Shown: in pieces, positions 23,039 through 31,686 of the stretch | Numbering within the stretch: the first letter of the stretch is position 1 | Layout: each line of letters opens with the position of its first letter | Source: Mucilaginibacter psychrotolerans | Lineage (GTDB): Bacteria; Bacteroidota; Bacteroidia; Sphingobacteriales; Sphingobacteriaceae | Direction: 5' to 3' | Assembly (NCBI RefSeq): GCF_004519315.1 | Contig: NZ_SOZE01000011.1 | Location: 105,850-169,849, forward strand | Length of the DNA: 64,000 nt | Position numbers and translations under genes: made by a program | Notes under the pieces: model-generated | The model's input: only the letters and a program-made list of their open reading frames with translations | Told to the model about the DNA's origin: nothing | Database searches by the model: none

Positions 23039-25735
23039 TTACCCTACAAACCCCTTCGCCTTTTCCAACGCCTTATCAATCCCGCTGGCATCGCTGCCGC
23101 CGGCTGTGGCGTAGAACGGCTGACCGCCGCCGCCGCCTTTTACTTCTTTGGCCAGTTCCTTTACGATGTTGCCCGCATGCAGGCCTTTATCTTTCACCAG
23201 GTTCTCGGCAATCATTACGGTGATGTTGGGCTTACCGCCAATCTCCGCAGCCAGCACCAGGAACAGGTTGGGCACGATATCTTTCAGGTTATAAGCCAGG
23301 TTCTTTACCGCATCGGCATTGGGCAGTTCTACGCGTTGGGCAATAAAGTTGATACCGTTGATGCTTTCGGCTTTTTTGGCCAGTTCATCTTTTAAGCCGG
23401 AGGATTTCTCCAGTACCGATTTCTCTATTTCCTTTTTCAGGCGGTTGTTTTCTTCCAGCAGGCTTTCGATACTCTTGCCGATATCTTTCGGGTTCTTCAG
23501 CAGTTCTTTTACCTGCTGCACCAGTTTGGTTTGCTCGTTGATGTAGTGCTCTGCCGCGATGCCAGTGATAGCCTCGATACGGCGAACGCCTGCAGCTACA
23601 GCACTCTCCGATATGATCTTAAAGTAGCCGATATGCCCGGTTGCTTTTACGTGCGTACCGCCGCAAAGCTCCTTGCTGAAGCTATCGTCAAAGGTAATTA
23701 CGCGCACATACTCCCCATATTTTTCGCCAAATAGGGCGGTTACACCGCTGCTGATGGCTTCCTGGTAAGCAACTAAACGTTCCTCCTTCAAAGGTATGTT
23801 TTCGCGTACTTTTTGGTTGACAATGGTTTCTATTTGCGCCAGTTCTTCTTCGGTCACTTTGGCGAAGTGCGAGAAATCGAAACGCAGGTAATCGGCGTTC
23901 ACCAGAGAGCCTTTTTGGTTTACGTGCGTGCCCAACACCTGTTTCATGGCAGCATGCAGCAGGTGCGTGGCGCTGTGGTTGCTGTTGGTGCTGTTGCGGC
24001 GTTCGGCATCAACTATGGCGGTTAAAGCATCCTCCGGGGTACTTGGCAGTTTATCCGTAAAATGTACGATAAGCCCGTTTTCTTTTTTGGTATCGGTAAC
24101 CTCGATGATTTCCCCGTTAGGGAAAACCAGTTCGCCCTTATCCCCTACCTGGCCGCCGCTTTCGGCGTAGAAAGGTGTTTTATCCAACACGATTTGGAAC
24201 TGCTCTTTACCCTTAGCCGTTACCTTGCGGTATTTGATGATGTGGGCAATGGTTTCGGTTTCGTCGTAACCGGTAAACTCAACGGCTTCGTCTTCATCTT
24301 TTACCAATATCCAGTCGCCGGTATCGATGGCGGTTGCAGCGCGGGAGCGGTCTTTTTGGGCTTGTAGGGCGGCTTCGTAACCTTCGGTATCAACTATTCT
24401 TCCCTTTTCTCTCGACATTAACTCCGTTAAATCAAACGGGAATCCAAACGTATCTGATAGCTTAAATGCAATTTCTCCATCAAACATCGGAGTCAAACCT
24501 TCTGCACGCATTTTATCTGCTGCTGCACTTGTGGCGTATATGTAATCCTCAAAGATGTCAATTCCTTTCTCCAGCGTCCTCAAGAAAGAAATCTCCTCCT
24601 CCAAAATCACCTTCTGCACAAAATCCTTTTGATTCCACAACTCATCAAACACGCCTTTAAATTGCTCCGCCAGTAAAGGCACCAACTCATTAAAAAACGG
24701 TTCTTTAAAGCCCAGGGTTTGATAGCTGTAACGCACCGCACGGCGTAATATCCTACGGATAACGTAACCGGCTTTATTGCTTGCAGGCAACTGTCCATCG
24801 GCAATGGCAAAGCTGATGGCGCGGATATGATCGGCCAGTACGCGCATGGCTACGGCATCGGCCCAATCGGCGGCCCCACCCAAACCCTCCCCGGAAGGGA
24901 GGGCTTTGGAATTGTATTTCTTCCCACTTTTCTCTGCGATGAACTGTATCATCGGCTGAAAAACGTCAGTATCGTAATTACTTGTTTTGCCTTGCAGCAC
25001 CCGCACTAAACGCTCGAAACCCATGCCGGTATCCACATGCTTATTAGGCAGCGGATGCAGCGAACCGTCTTTCACGCGGTTGAACTGCATGAATACGTTG
25101 TTCCAGATTTCGATAACCTGGTCGTGGTCGGCGTTAACCAATACAGCTCCGCTTACTTCGGCGCGCTCGTTATCCGGGCGGCTATCAAAATGCACTTCCG
25201 AGCAGGGGCCGCAGGGGCCGGTTTCGCCCATTTCCCAAAAGTTGTCTTTTTTATTGCCAGGGAGGATGTGCGCGTCATCTACATACTGTTTCCACAGTTC
25301 GAAGGTTTCGGTATCTTTTTCAAGGCCTTCTTTTTCGTCGCCTTCAAAATAGGTAACATACAGGCGGTCTTTATCCAGCTTATACACTTCGGTAAGCAGT
25401 TCCCAGCTCCAGGCAATGGCCTCTTTTTTGAAGTAGTCGCCAAAGCTCCAGTTGCCCAGCATTTCAAACATGGTATGGTGGTAGGTATCAATCCCCACTT
25501 CTTCCAAATCGTTATGCTTGCCGCTTACGCGCAGGCAGCGCTGGGTATCGGCCACGCGCGGTGCTTTGGCTGGTGCCTCGCCCAAAAATACGTCCTTAAA
25601 CTGGTTCATACCCGCGTTGGTGAACATCAGGGTAGGGTCGTTTTTAATGACGATGGGCGCGCTGGGTACGATAACGTGCCCTTTAGAAGCAAAAAAATCA
25701 AGGAAAGCCTGGCGTATTTCGGTAGCTGTCATCAT
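23039..25735 (-). CDS. alaS: Alanyl-tRNA synthetase
   Basis: An 898-residue class II synthetase that charges tRNA(Ala) and edits mischarged Ser and Gly. The start ATEIRQAFLDFFASKGH, motif 1-3 region (FTNAGMNQFKDVFLGE, GNWSFGDYFKKEAI), editing-domain zinc site HSATHLLHA and CGGTHVKATGHIGYF, and the Gly-rich GGGGGQP end block are all visible, so it is full length. M1 and M2 are both possible starts; M2 at 25732 fits relatives better. TACCTTTG at 25740-25747 sits only 4-7 bases before these ATGs (see findings). Confidence 0.98.
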   Translation of the reverse strand: MMTATEIRQAFLDFFASKGHVIVPSAPIVIKNDPTLMFTNAGMNQFKDVFLGEAPAKAPRVADTQRCLRVSGKHNDLEEVGIDTYHHTMFEMLGNWSFGDYFKKEAIAWSWELLTEVYKLDKDRLYVTYFEGDEKEGLEKDTETFELWKQYVDDAHILPGNKKDNFWEMGETGPCGPCSEVHFDSRPDNERAEVSGAVLVNADHDQVIEIWNNVFMQFNRVKDGSLHPLPNKHVDTGMGFERLVRVLQGKTSNYDTDVFQPMIQFIAEKSGKKYNSKALPSGEGLGGAADWADAVAMRVLADHIRAISFAIADGQLPASNKAGYVIRRILRRAVRYSYQTLGFKEPFFNELVPLLAEQFKGVFDELWNQKDFVQKVILEEEISFLRTLEKGIDIFEDYIYATSAAADKMRAEGLTPMFDGEIAFKLSDTFGFPFDLTELMSREKGRIVDTEGYEAALQAQKDRSRAATAIDTGDWILVKDEDEAVEFTGYDETETIAHIIKYRKVTAKGKEQFQIVLDKTPFYAESGGQVGDKGELVFPNGEIIEVTDTKKENGLIVHFTDKLPSTPEDALTAIVDAERRNSTNSNHSATHLLHAAMKQVLGTHVNQKGSLVNADYLRFDFSHFAKVTEEELAQIETIVNQKVRENIPLKEERLVAYQEAISSGVTALFGEKYGEYVRVITFDDSFSKELCGGTHVKATGHIGYFKIISESAVAAGVRRIEAITGIAAEHYINEQTKLVQQVKELLKNPKDIGKSIESLLEENNRLKKEIEKSVLEKSSGLKDELAKKAESINGINFIAQRVELPNADAVKNLAYNLKDIVPNLFLVLAAEIGGKPNITVMIAENLVKDKGLHAGNIVKELAKEVKGGGGGQPFYATAGGSDASGIDKALEKAKGFVG

Positions 25736-25834
25736 GGGGCAAAGGTAGGAAATTGACCGCTGATTTTTCGTTTATGATTTGTTTTCAAAAGGCACTCAAG
25801 AGGGCAGTTTTAATGATTAAAGGATTTCGCTGAG

Positions 25835-25932
25835 TGTCTGAACCTTGATGAATAGGATTGAAGGATTTACCAGATGTTATTACGGCTCAAAATCGTGATA
25901 ATCAATAAATCAAGCGAATCATGGTTCAGACA
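25835..25932. repeat. Inverted repeat bounded by TGTCTGAACC / GGTTCAGACA
   Basis: A 98-bp element with perfect 10-bp ends (25835-25844 and 25923-25932) and partial internal complementarity (GATGAATAGGATTGAAGGAT against AATCGTGATAATC). Fragments of the same words (TCTGATTCAGACA, TCTGAACC) occur near 39810 and 42160. It fits the dispersed non-coding hairpin elements typical of this group of bacteria. Confidence 0.6.
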
Positions 25933-25993
25933 AAATAATCATCGAACTCTTAAAATCATTAAAATCAACGGTTCAGATGACTATAATTGTCAT

Positions 25994-26557
25994 ATGAAAA
26001 TACAAATCATGGGCGCATCCTGCGCGGGCTCTACCACCCTGGGGCGCGCACTGGCTCAGCGTTTAAATATCCCCTTTTTTGATACCGACGAATACTTCTG
26101 GGTACTTACCGATCCACCCTTCACCACCAAGTGCGAACCGGAACTGCGTAATGCCATGATCAAAGCCGATATGGCTAAGCACGAATGCTGGATACAAGCC
26201 GGGTCTGTCATTAAATGGGGTGCCGACTGGGAGGAGATGTTTGATGTGGTGATTTTCCTGTACATTCCGCATGAACTGCGTATGCAGCGGCTTACTGCAC
26301 GGGAGGTGGAGCGCTACGGTGATATCATCTATACCGACCCTGCCCGCAACGCCCAACACAAAGAGTTCGTAGCCTGGGCCGAAAAGTACGAAGATCGTAC
26401 CTTCAGTGGCCGTAACATAAAGGCACATGAAGACTGGCTAAGCCGGGTAGATGCCAAAGTATTGGAGATTAGAGGCGATACTACAGTAGAAGAACGGGTG
26501 GAAAGGGCGGTGTCGTTTTTAAAAGACGAGTTTGGATTTCCATCTAATAAAAGTTAA
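25994..26557 (+). CDS. P-loop kinase-like protein
   Basis: Start placed at the ATG at 25994 (MKIQIMGASCAGSTTLGRAL, 187 residues); the longer frame adds 40 residues read from the intergenic repeat. The N-terminal P-loop reads GASCAGSTT, the form with no Lys seen in a group of small adenylate-kinase-like proteins (topology modulation / AAA_18 type). A following FFDTDEYFW and an Arg-rich lid region (MQRLTAREVERYGD) fit a small nucleotide or sugar kinase. The substrate is unknown. It is followed 8 bases later by an antitoxin-like gene. Confidence 0.8.
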   Translation: MKIQIMGASCAGSTTLGRALAQRLNIPFFDTDEYFWVLTDPPFTTKCEPELRNAMIKADMAKHECWIQAGSVIKWGADWEEMFDVVIFLYIPHELRMQRLTAREVERYGDIIYTDPARNAQHKEFVAWAEKYEDRTFSGRNIKAHEDWLSRVDAKVLEIRGDTTVEERVERAVSFLKDEFGFPSNKS

Positions 26558-26565
26558 ATTTGTTT

Positions 26566-26784
26566 ATGGAGACTTTGACAATCGACATCCAAAACGAACA
26601 AGAAAAGAAAGTACTTTTGGCTTTTTTTGATAGCCTGAATTATCATTACCGTACTGATAATGAAGATTATGAACTAACGGAAGAACAGATTGAAACGGTA
26701 GTTCAGCGCAAAAACGATTTTTTGCAGGGCAAAACAACCGCCCGCCCGTGGAGCGAAATTAAAAAGCGTTACGAGGGTGTTTAG
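26566..26784 (+). CDS. Antitoxin-like protein of a RelB/ParD type
   Basis: A 72-residue acidic protein from the ATG at 26566 (METLTIDIQNEQEKKVLLAF). It is helical with a C-terminal TARPWSEIKKRYEG, the short toxin-binding tail common in the small antitoxins of ParE/RelE systems. It overlaps the toxin-like frame that follows. By family it would bind the toxin and repress their shared promoter. The toxin appears inactivated (see 26777-27067). Confidence 0.75.
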   Translation: METLTIDIQNEQEKKVLLAFFDSLNYHYRTDNEDYELTEEQIETVVQRKNDFLQGKTTARPWSEIKKRYEGV

Positions 26785-27067
26785 CTTGTAATTATTATCC
26801 GAAGCAGAAGCCGAACTACAAGAAGCATATGACTGGTACGAGGAGCAGCTTACGGGCTTAGGCGACAGGCTTTATAAAGAAGTAAATTATTACCTCGGTC
26901 TTATTGAATCGAATCCACATCGTTTCGCAATTAAATACCAAGACGAATTACGCACCGCCAGGTTCAACAAATTTCCCTATCTCATCATGTTTTGGGTAGA
27001 CGAGATTGGACATATCATATACGTCGTTTCGATTGTCCACTCAAAGCGTAACCCCAAATACCTCTAA
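26777..27067 (+). pseudogene. ParE/RelE-like toxin with an in-frame stop at codon 5
   Basis: From a GTG at 26777 that overlaps the antitoxin stop, the frame reads VFSL, stop (TAA 26789-26791), then LLSEAEAELQEAYDWYEEQL and on to SKRNPKYL and stop. The pattern EAEAELQEAYDWYEEQ, the central RFAIKY and the ending VVSIVHSKRNP are typical of the ParE toxin fold (about 95 residues). No usable start codon follows the TAA in frame, so only a nonsense mutation, or read-through, or a sequencing error explains it. The reading frame is otherwise intact, suggesting recent loss. Confidence 0.75.
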
Positions 27068-27085
27068 TCAACCTGGCAGAAACAA

Positions 27086-27331
27086 TTACGCCGCCAACCT
27101 GTTCGCTTTTACCACTTCGATCATGTAGTTGTTCATCAGTTCGTACTCGGAGATGATTACGCTAAAATCTTCGAAACGAAGGCCGTCTTCAAATGCGTAC
27201 AAGGTGTAGCCGCGTTTGTTGCCGTCGTACTCGCCAAGTTCGTACACTTCGTCGTAATTTTTGCTTTTTATTTTTGCGCCGCTTACCAGCTGGTAAGAAT
27301 CGGATATGTTTTGGAATGTGATGTTCTTCAT
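27086..27331 (-). CDS. Small conserved hypothetical protein
   Basis: An 81-residue protein from the ATG at 27331 (MKNITFQNISDSYQLVSGAK); the longer open frame to 27496 reads through intergenic repeat and is not credible. The sequence is acidic with a possible small beta fold (DEVYELGEYDGNKRGYTLYA) and an alternation of Tyr and charged residues. No signal peptide or known motif. It faces the broken toxin gene. Function unknown. Confidence 0.65.
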   Translation of the reverse strand: MKNITFQNISDSYQLVSGAKIKSKNYDEVYELGEYDGNKRGYTLYAFEDGLRFEDFSVIISEYELMNNYMIEVVKANRLAA

Positions 27332-27390
27332 AGTACGGATGCCTATGCAATTTCTTTGCCAAAAATTTTGAGGGGAAATCGCTCGCAGAT

Positions 27391-27555
27391 TTGACTCACC
27401 CCGACGACCCGCATGCGCGGGCGTCGACCCTTTCTGCTGCGCAAAGAGGGTGAAGAAAGACGAAGAGATAAAAAAGAATGAAAAACCTAACCACAATATC
27501 TCCCCTTCTTTGCGCAGCAGAGAAGGGGCAGGGGTTGAGTCGACTCGCGACGCGG
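27391..27555. repeat. Dispersed ~170-bp element, copy 1
   Basis: Starts TTGACTCACCCCGACGACCC, contains GCATGCGCGGGCGTCGACCC and inverted AG-rich and CT-rich parts (GCTGCGCAAAGAGGG, TTCTTTGCGCAGCAGAGAAG), and ends GAGTCGACTCGCGACGCGG. A second copy lies at 40206-40385. The ends are related by inversion (GACTCACC... GAGTCGACTC), so it looks like a non-autonomous or hairpin-type element. Confidence 0.75.
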
Positions 27556-27609
27556 CAGGTGGCGGCGTGCAAAGCGGGTTAGCAAAGTGACTGCTTTTAT
27601 GATGGTGGG

Positions 27610-27642
27610 AGATTTGACAACTTTTAAAAAGTTGTCAAATCT
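27610..27642. terminator. Perfect 16-bp inverted repeat, possible terminator
   Basis: AGATTTGACAACTTTT (27610-27625) is exactly complementary to AAAAGTTGTCAAATCT (27627-27642), with a 1-base centre. It is read between the importer operon ending at 27739 and the gene at 27331, so it could stop leftward transcripts. The wider gap 27332-27738 holds only this hairpin and the repeat at 27391-27555. Confidence 0.5.
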
Positions 27643-27738
27643 GAAAAAACTGGCAGGTTGCCGTCATGCAAAACGTGTTAGCAAATTGGCCACTTTTATG
27701 ATGGGGTTCTGAAACAAGTTCAGAATGACGATTATCAG

Positions 27739-28488
27739 CTACCCAAACCACTCAAACAACTCCGCTTGCTTAAGTTTAGCTTTTTCTGCCGATGGGATAT
27801 CCTTGAGGATTTGGCCCTCGCCCATTTGAATGATGCGGGTGCCATAATTGGCGGCATCTTTTAAGTTATGGGTTACCAGTATGGCGGTGAGGTTGTACTG
27901 TTTTATCAACTCATCGGCTGTACGCATTACTTTTTCCGCAGAGCGGGGGTCGAGGGCTGCGGTGGGTTCATCCAACAGGAGGATTTTGCATTCGTCCATC
28001 ACGCTCATTAGCAGGGTTAATGCCTGCCTTTGTCCGCCGGAGAGGGTACCTATAGGCTGTTCGGTTTTATCTTCCAGCCCCATGCCCAGGGCGGCTATTT
28101 TATCGCGCACCAGTTGTTTAAAGCTTTCGTTTTTGCCGATGGTGAGGCCTTTATTTTGGGTGCGCAGGGCTGCCAGGCGAAAGTTATCCAATATGCTCAG
28201 ATCGGCAGCCGTGCCCGATAGTGGGTTCTGAAAAATGCGGGCTATCCATTTGCTGCGGCCATAGTCGGGCAGTTTGGTGGCGTTGTTGCCATCGATGGTA
28301 ACCGTGCCGGTATCAGTAAATATAGTACCTGCAACCATATTCAACAACGTGGTTTTCCCGGAGCCGTTGGAACCAACGATGACTACAAATTCACCCTGCT
28401 TTATCTCCAGGCTGAGTTTACCCAAAGCCTTCACCTCGTTAGGTTTCCCTGCGTTGAAAGTCTTGCTGATGTCTTTCAGTTCTATCAT
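27739..28488 (-). CDS. ABC importer ATPase (TrpZ-like)
   Basis: A 249-residue ABC ATPase with Walker A GSNGSGKTT (39-47), Q-loop RIFQNP, signature LSGGQRQAL, Walker B ILLLDEPTAALD and H-loop THNL. It closes the operon binding protein, permease, ATPase (30322 to 27739); its ATG overlaps the permease stop by 4 bases (ATGA-type coupling). The family transports tryptophan or tyrosine in some Firmicutes, but the real substrate in this organism is not known. Confidence 0.92.
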   Translation of the reverse strand: MIELKDISKTFNAGKPNEVKALGKLSLEIKQGEFVVIVGSNGSGKTTLLNMVAGTIFTDTGTVTIDGNNATKLPDYGRSKWIARIFQNPLSGTAADLSILDNFRLAALRTQNKGLTIGKNESFKQLVRDKIAALGMGLEDKTEQPIGTLSGGQRQALTLLMSVMDECKILLLDEPTAALDPRSAEKVMRTADELIKQYNLTAILVTHNLKDAANYGTRIIQMGEGQILKDIPSAEKAKLKQAELFEWFG

Positions 28489-29351
28489 GCGTTGCGGGAA
28501 GTTAAGCGCGGCAAGCCGACGATAATCAATACAAATACAGCAGTTACGATCTTCAGCATATTGGGGTTAACGCCTATGCTCAGCGTAAGCGCCAATACAA
28601 ACTGGAATATGATAGCCCCCGCCAGCACCAGCACCAGGCTGAGCCATACCGACGTAATCTGTAACCAGTTGATGAGCGTTTCGGCAATAATCACCGAGCC
28701 GAGGCCAATAATCACCACGCCTATCCCCATGCTGATATCGGCGAAGCCCTGCATCTGTGTAATCAGGTAACCGCTAAGGGCTGTAAGTGCGTTGGCTATA
28801 GCCAAACCGATAATCTTCATCCTATCCGTATTCACGCCCAAGGCACGAATCATAGGTTCGCTGTTGCCGGTGGCGCGCATGGCTATGCCAAAATCCGTCT
28901 TTAGCAGGTAACCGATAAGCAAGGTAAGCGCAGCAACAAACAGCGAGAGTATAATCAGCGAGTTTTGATTCGGGTCGGTTAAGAAATTTACCACCGAAAA
29001 CAAAGTAGGCAGACTAAGCAATGGCAGGTTCGATCGTCCCAAAATAGTGAGGTTTACAGAGTACAGAGCCGTCATTACCAAAATACCGGCCAGCAAAGCG
29101 TTTATCTTCAGTTTGGTATGGATGATGCCCGTGAGCGCACCGGCAGCGGCACCTGCAGCTATTACCGCCAGCAATATCAGCCAGCCCGGCTGGTTATGCG
29201 TAAGCAGTATGCCTGTAACCACACCGCCCAGCGTGTAGCTGCCATCAGTAGTAATATCGGGGATGTTGAATATCTTCATGGAGATGTATATCCCGAAGGC
29301 AATCCCCGCGAAGCATAGCCCCTGCAATAAAGCGGTAAGGTAAAAATCCAT
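28485..29351 (-). CDS. ABC importer permease (TrpY-like)
   Basis: A 288-residue inner membrane permease with about 8 hydrophobic helices, for example LILLAVIAAGAAAGALTGII and LIILSLFVAALTLLIGYLL. The cytoplasmic coupling loop reads DFGIAMRATGNSEPMIRALG, matching the EAA-like loop of branched-chain and DUF534-type permeases. It overlaps the binding protein gene by 1 base at 29351 and the ATPase by 4 bases, so the three are a tight operon. Confidence 0.9.
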   Translation of the reverse strand: MDFYLTALLQGLCFAGIAFGIYISMKIFNIPDITTDGSYTLGGVVTGILLTHNQPGWLILLAVIAAGAAAGALTGIIHTKLKINALLAGILVMTALYSVNLTILGRSNLPLLSLPTLFSVVNFLTDPNQNSLIILSLFVAALTLLIGYLLKTDFGIAMRATGNSEPMIRALGVNTDRMKIIGLAIANALTALSGYLITQMQGFADISMGIGVVIIGLGSVIIAETLINWLQITSVWLSLVLVLAGAIIFQFVLALTLSIGVNPNMLKIVTAVFVLIIVGLPRLTSRNA

Positions 29352-30322
29352 TATTTTACGGCGGTGTAGTCGGCAGGGATGGTGATGTTGTACTTTTTAG
29401 CTGCGGCTTTGTTATAAACCCGCTTACGCACTTTTACCATCTCCAGTTTAAGGCCATCCGTTTTGTGCGTTTTTAAAAATTGTGCTGCCTGCAGACCGCT
29501 TTGGTAACCCCATTGGTAAATATCGGCACCAAAGGCCGCAACCGCACCGCGTTGTACCAAACCGGCCTCGCTGGTAAATATGGGTACGTTATGTTCGTTG
29601 CAGCTTTTCAAAATCGTTTCAAATGCCGCAAATACCGTATTATCGGGGTTGGCAAAAAAGGCATCAATACCCTTACCAAGTATGGCCTGGGTAACTAACT
29701 GTGCATCGGCAGATGAATTCAATGGCAGTGCGATAATCTTCACGTTTAGTTTATTGGCCAGCCCCTGTATGCGTGCCAGGGCGTCGGCAGATTGCGGCTC
29801 GCTTTGGTTGTAGATCATTCCGATGGTCAGCTGCGCCCCTTTCGGCTTCAGCAATTTAGGGATGATCGCAAAGGAGGTATCAATATAGTTCAGGTCCTCC
29901 ATGGTGCCAAATAAATTGGCAGGACCCTTACCGGCTGCATCGGCCACTTTCATTCGCTCGGGCGTAGGCGATACCATCTGAAAGATGGGTATTGTTTTTG
30001 TTTTTTGGATAGCCGTTACGGTAGACAGCGTGGTAGAGGTGGCCAGCAAATCAACCTGCTCTGATACGAACTGGTTTACAATTGTGGTAAGCGTTGGGAT
30101 GCTGCCCTGCGCATTGCTATATTTTATTTCGATGTTCTTTTTTTCTTCGCTGAAGCCATTATCCTTCAGGGCCGCAACAAAACCGTCTTTGGCTTGGGAT
30201 ATAGTGGCATCTTCAAAAGCATCCACAAATCCTACAACGGGCACACCGTTCTTTTGGTTGGTTTTACAGGAAAAAAAGGCGGTGATTGCTAAAGCGGTGA
30301 GTAAAAGCCTGGCAGTTTTCAT
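29351..30322 (-). CDS. ABC importer substrate-binding lipoprotein (TrpX-like)
   Basis: A 323-residue binding protein of the ABC_sub_bind (DUF534) family. A lipoprotein signal (LLTALAITAFFSC, Cys19) is followed by the first lobe VPVVGFVDAFEDATISQAKD, the QFVSEQVDLLATSTTLSTV hinge, and a second lobe with the GADIYQWGYQSGLQAA block. In this envelope it should be tethered to the inner membrane facing the periplasm. By family it could bind an aromatic amino acid or a related compound. A -7 element TACTTTTG at 30328-30335 abuts the ATG. Confidence 0.9.
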   Translation of the reverse strand: MKTARLLLTALAITAFFSCKTNQKNGVPVVGFVDAFEDATISQAKDGFVAALKDNGFSEEKKNIEIKYSNAQGSIPTLTTIVNQFVSEQVDLLATSTTLSTVTAIQKTKTIPIFQMVSPTPERMKVADAAGKGPANLFGTMEDLNYIDTSFAIIPKLLKPKGAQLTIGMIYNQSEPQSADALARIQGLANKLNVKIIALPLNSSADAQLVTQAILGKGIDAFFANPDNTVFAAFETILKSCNEHNVPIFTSEAGLVQRGAVAAFGADIYQWGYQSGLQAAQFLKTHKTDGLKLEMVKVRKRVYNKAAAKKYNITIPADYTAVK

Positions 30323-30327
30323 AACAT

Positions 30328-30335
30328 CAAAAGTA
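30328..30335 (-). promoter_or_regulatory. -7 element abutting the binding-protein start
   Basis: TACTTTTG on the minus strand matches TAnnTTTG with its last G 6 bases before the ATG at 30322. TTTA at 30354-30357 is one mismatch from the -33 TTTG at the correct spacing. It would give a transcript with almost no leader. Confidence 0.45.
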
Positions 30336-30436
30336 GTTAAACGCGGTCGTTTTTAAAGCGCTGTACAGGCGTGTTTTGTCTTTGAAATATCAGAATTTTC
30401 TTATCCCGATGCTTTTTTTACTTAATTTAGCCCATA

Positions 30437-31582
30437 ATGATACCTATTGTTTCGAAATTACCTCAAACCGGCACCACCATCTTCACGGTAATGTCGGCCC
30501 TGGCTGCGGAGCTTGGCGCAATCAACTTGTCGCAGGGTTTCCCCGATTACGATTGCGCGCCCGAGTTGGTCGAGCTGGTAAGTAAGGCCATGAAAAGCGG
30601 CCATAACCAATACGCGCCCATGCCGGGACTGATGACCCTGCGCGAGCAGATTGCCATTAAAACCGAAAAACTTTACGGTGCCGTTTACAATCCCGATACC
30701 GAAATTACCGTTACCGCCGGTGCTACACAGGCCATATTTACGGCCATCAGCGCTGCCATACATCCCAACGACGAGGTCATCATCTTCGAGCCTGCCTACG
30801 ATTGCTATGCCCCTGCTATCAAGCTGATGGGCGGTGTAGTAAAATCACTGGAACTGAACCCGCCCGATTACCGCATCGCCTGGGATATGGTGAAACGCCT
30901 TATCAACGGCAAAACCAAAATGATCATCCTCAACTCACCGCATAACCCCACCGCAACCATTGTGCGCAAGGAGGATATAGACGAGCTGAGCGCGTTGGTA
31001 AAAAACCAGGATATACTGATACTGAGCGACGAGGTGTACGAGCACCTGATATACGACGGCGAAACACACCATAGCATGGCCCGTTACCCCGAACTGCAGC
31101 AACGCAGCTTCATCGTATCGTCGTTCGGCAAAACTTTTCATGCTACGGGCTGGAAGATGGGCTATTGCCTTGCCCCTGCTTACCTCATGACCGAATTTAG
31201 GAAAATACACCAGTTTTTGGTATTCAGCGTGAACGCGCCTATGCAGCATGCCATAGCCGAATATCTGAAAGATGAAAATACTTATCTAAGCCTGCCGGGG
31301 TTCTTCCAGCAAAAGCGCGATTACTTCCGTGAGGGACTAAACGGCAGCCGTTTTAAACTGCTTCCCTGCGCGGGATCGTACTTCCAGTCAGTAAGCTATA
31401 ATGGCATTACCGATGAGAAAGATACAGACTACGCTATCCGGCTCACCAAAGAAATAGGCGTGGCTTCTATACCCGTTTCGGTGTTCTACAGGCAGGGTAC
31501 CGATAGCCACATACTGCGCTTTTGTTTTGCCAAAAGGCAAGAAACCATCGATAAAGCCGTTGAAAGGTTATTGAAGGTCTGA
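30437..31582 (+). CDS. PLP aminotransferase, YbdL/KAT-III type
   Basis: A 381-residue fold-type I aminotransferase. The PLP lysine lies in SSFGKTFHATGWKMGY, the cofactor Asp in ILSDEVYEHL, the Asn in LNSPHNPTA, and the carboxylate Arg in ILRFCFAKR. Closest by feel to methionine or glutamine transaminases (YbdL, KAT III), which move amino groups to 2-oxo acids such as the methionine precursor KMTB. The next gene, 104 bp downstream, is an omega-amidase; together they form the known glutamine transaminase-omega-amidase pair that makes and clears alpha-ketoglutaramate. Confidence 0.88.
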   Translation: MIPIVSKLPQTGTTIFTVMSALAAELGAINLSQGFPDYDCAPELVELVSKAMKSGHNQYAPMPGLMTLREQIAIKTEKLYGAVYNPDTEITVTAGATQAIFTAISAAIHPNDEVIIFEPAYDCYAPAIKLMGGVVKSLELNPPDYRIAWDMVKRLINGKTKMIILNSPHNPTATIVRKEDIDELSALVKNQDILILSDEVYEHLIYDGETHHSMARYPELQQRSFIVSSFGKTFHATGWKMGYCLAPAYLMTEFRKIHQFLVFSVNAPMQHAIAEYLKDENTYLSLPGFFQQKRDYFREGLNGSRFKLLPCAGSYFQSVSYNGITDEKDTDYAIRLTKEIGVASIPVSVFYRQGTDSHILRFCFAKRQETIDKAVERLLKV

Positions 31583-31686
31583 TTTCGATAGACCATAGTC
31601 CATAGTAGGATGTGGGGTTGTCGCTGTATTTTATTGACCAAACTCCATGGACTATTGACCATGGACTATTGACTAAAAATCTGCTT

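Noticed and set aside
25740..25747. Full consensus promoter for alaS
   Set aside because: The -7 element TACCTTTG is exact but no TTTG or TTG lies at the required spacing, so I list it only as part of the leaderless observation.
27332..27496. N-terminal extension of the gene at 27086
   Set aside because: The extra 55 codons run through the dispersed repeat element and look non-coding; the ATG at 27331 is a better start.
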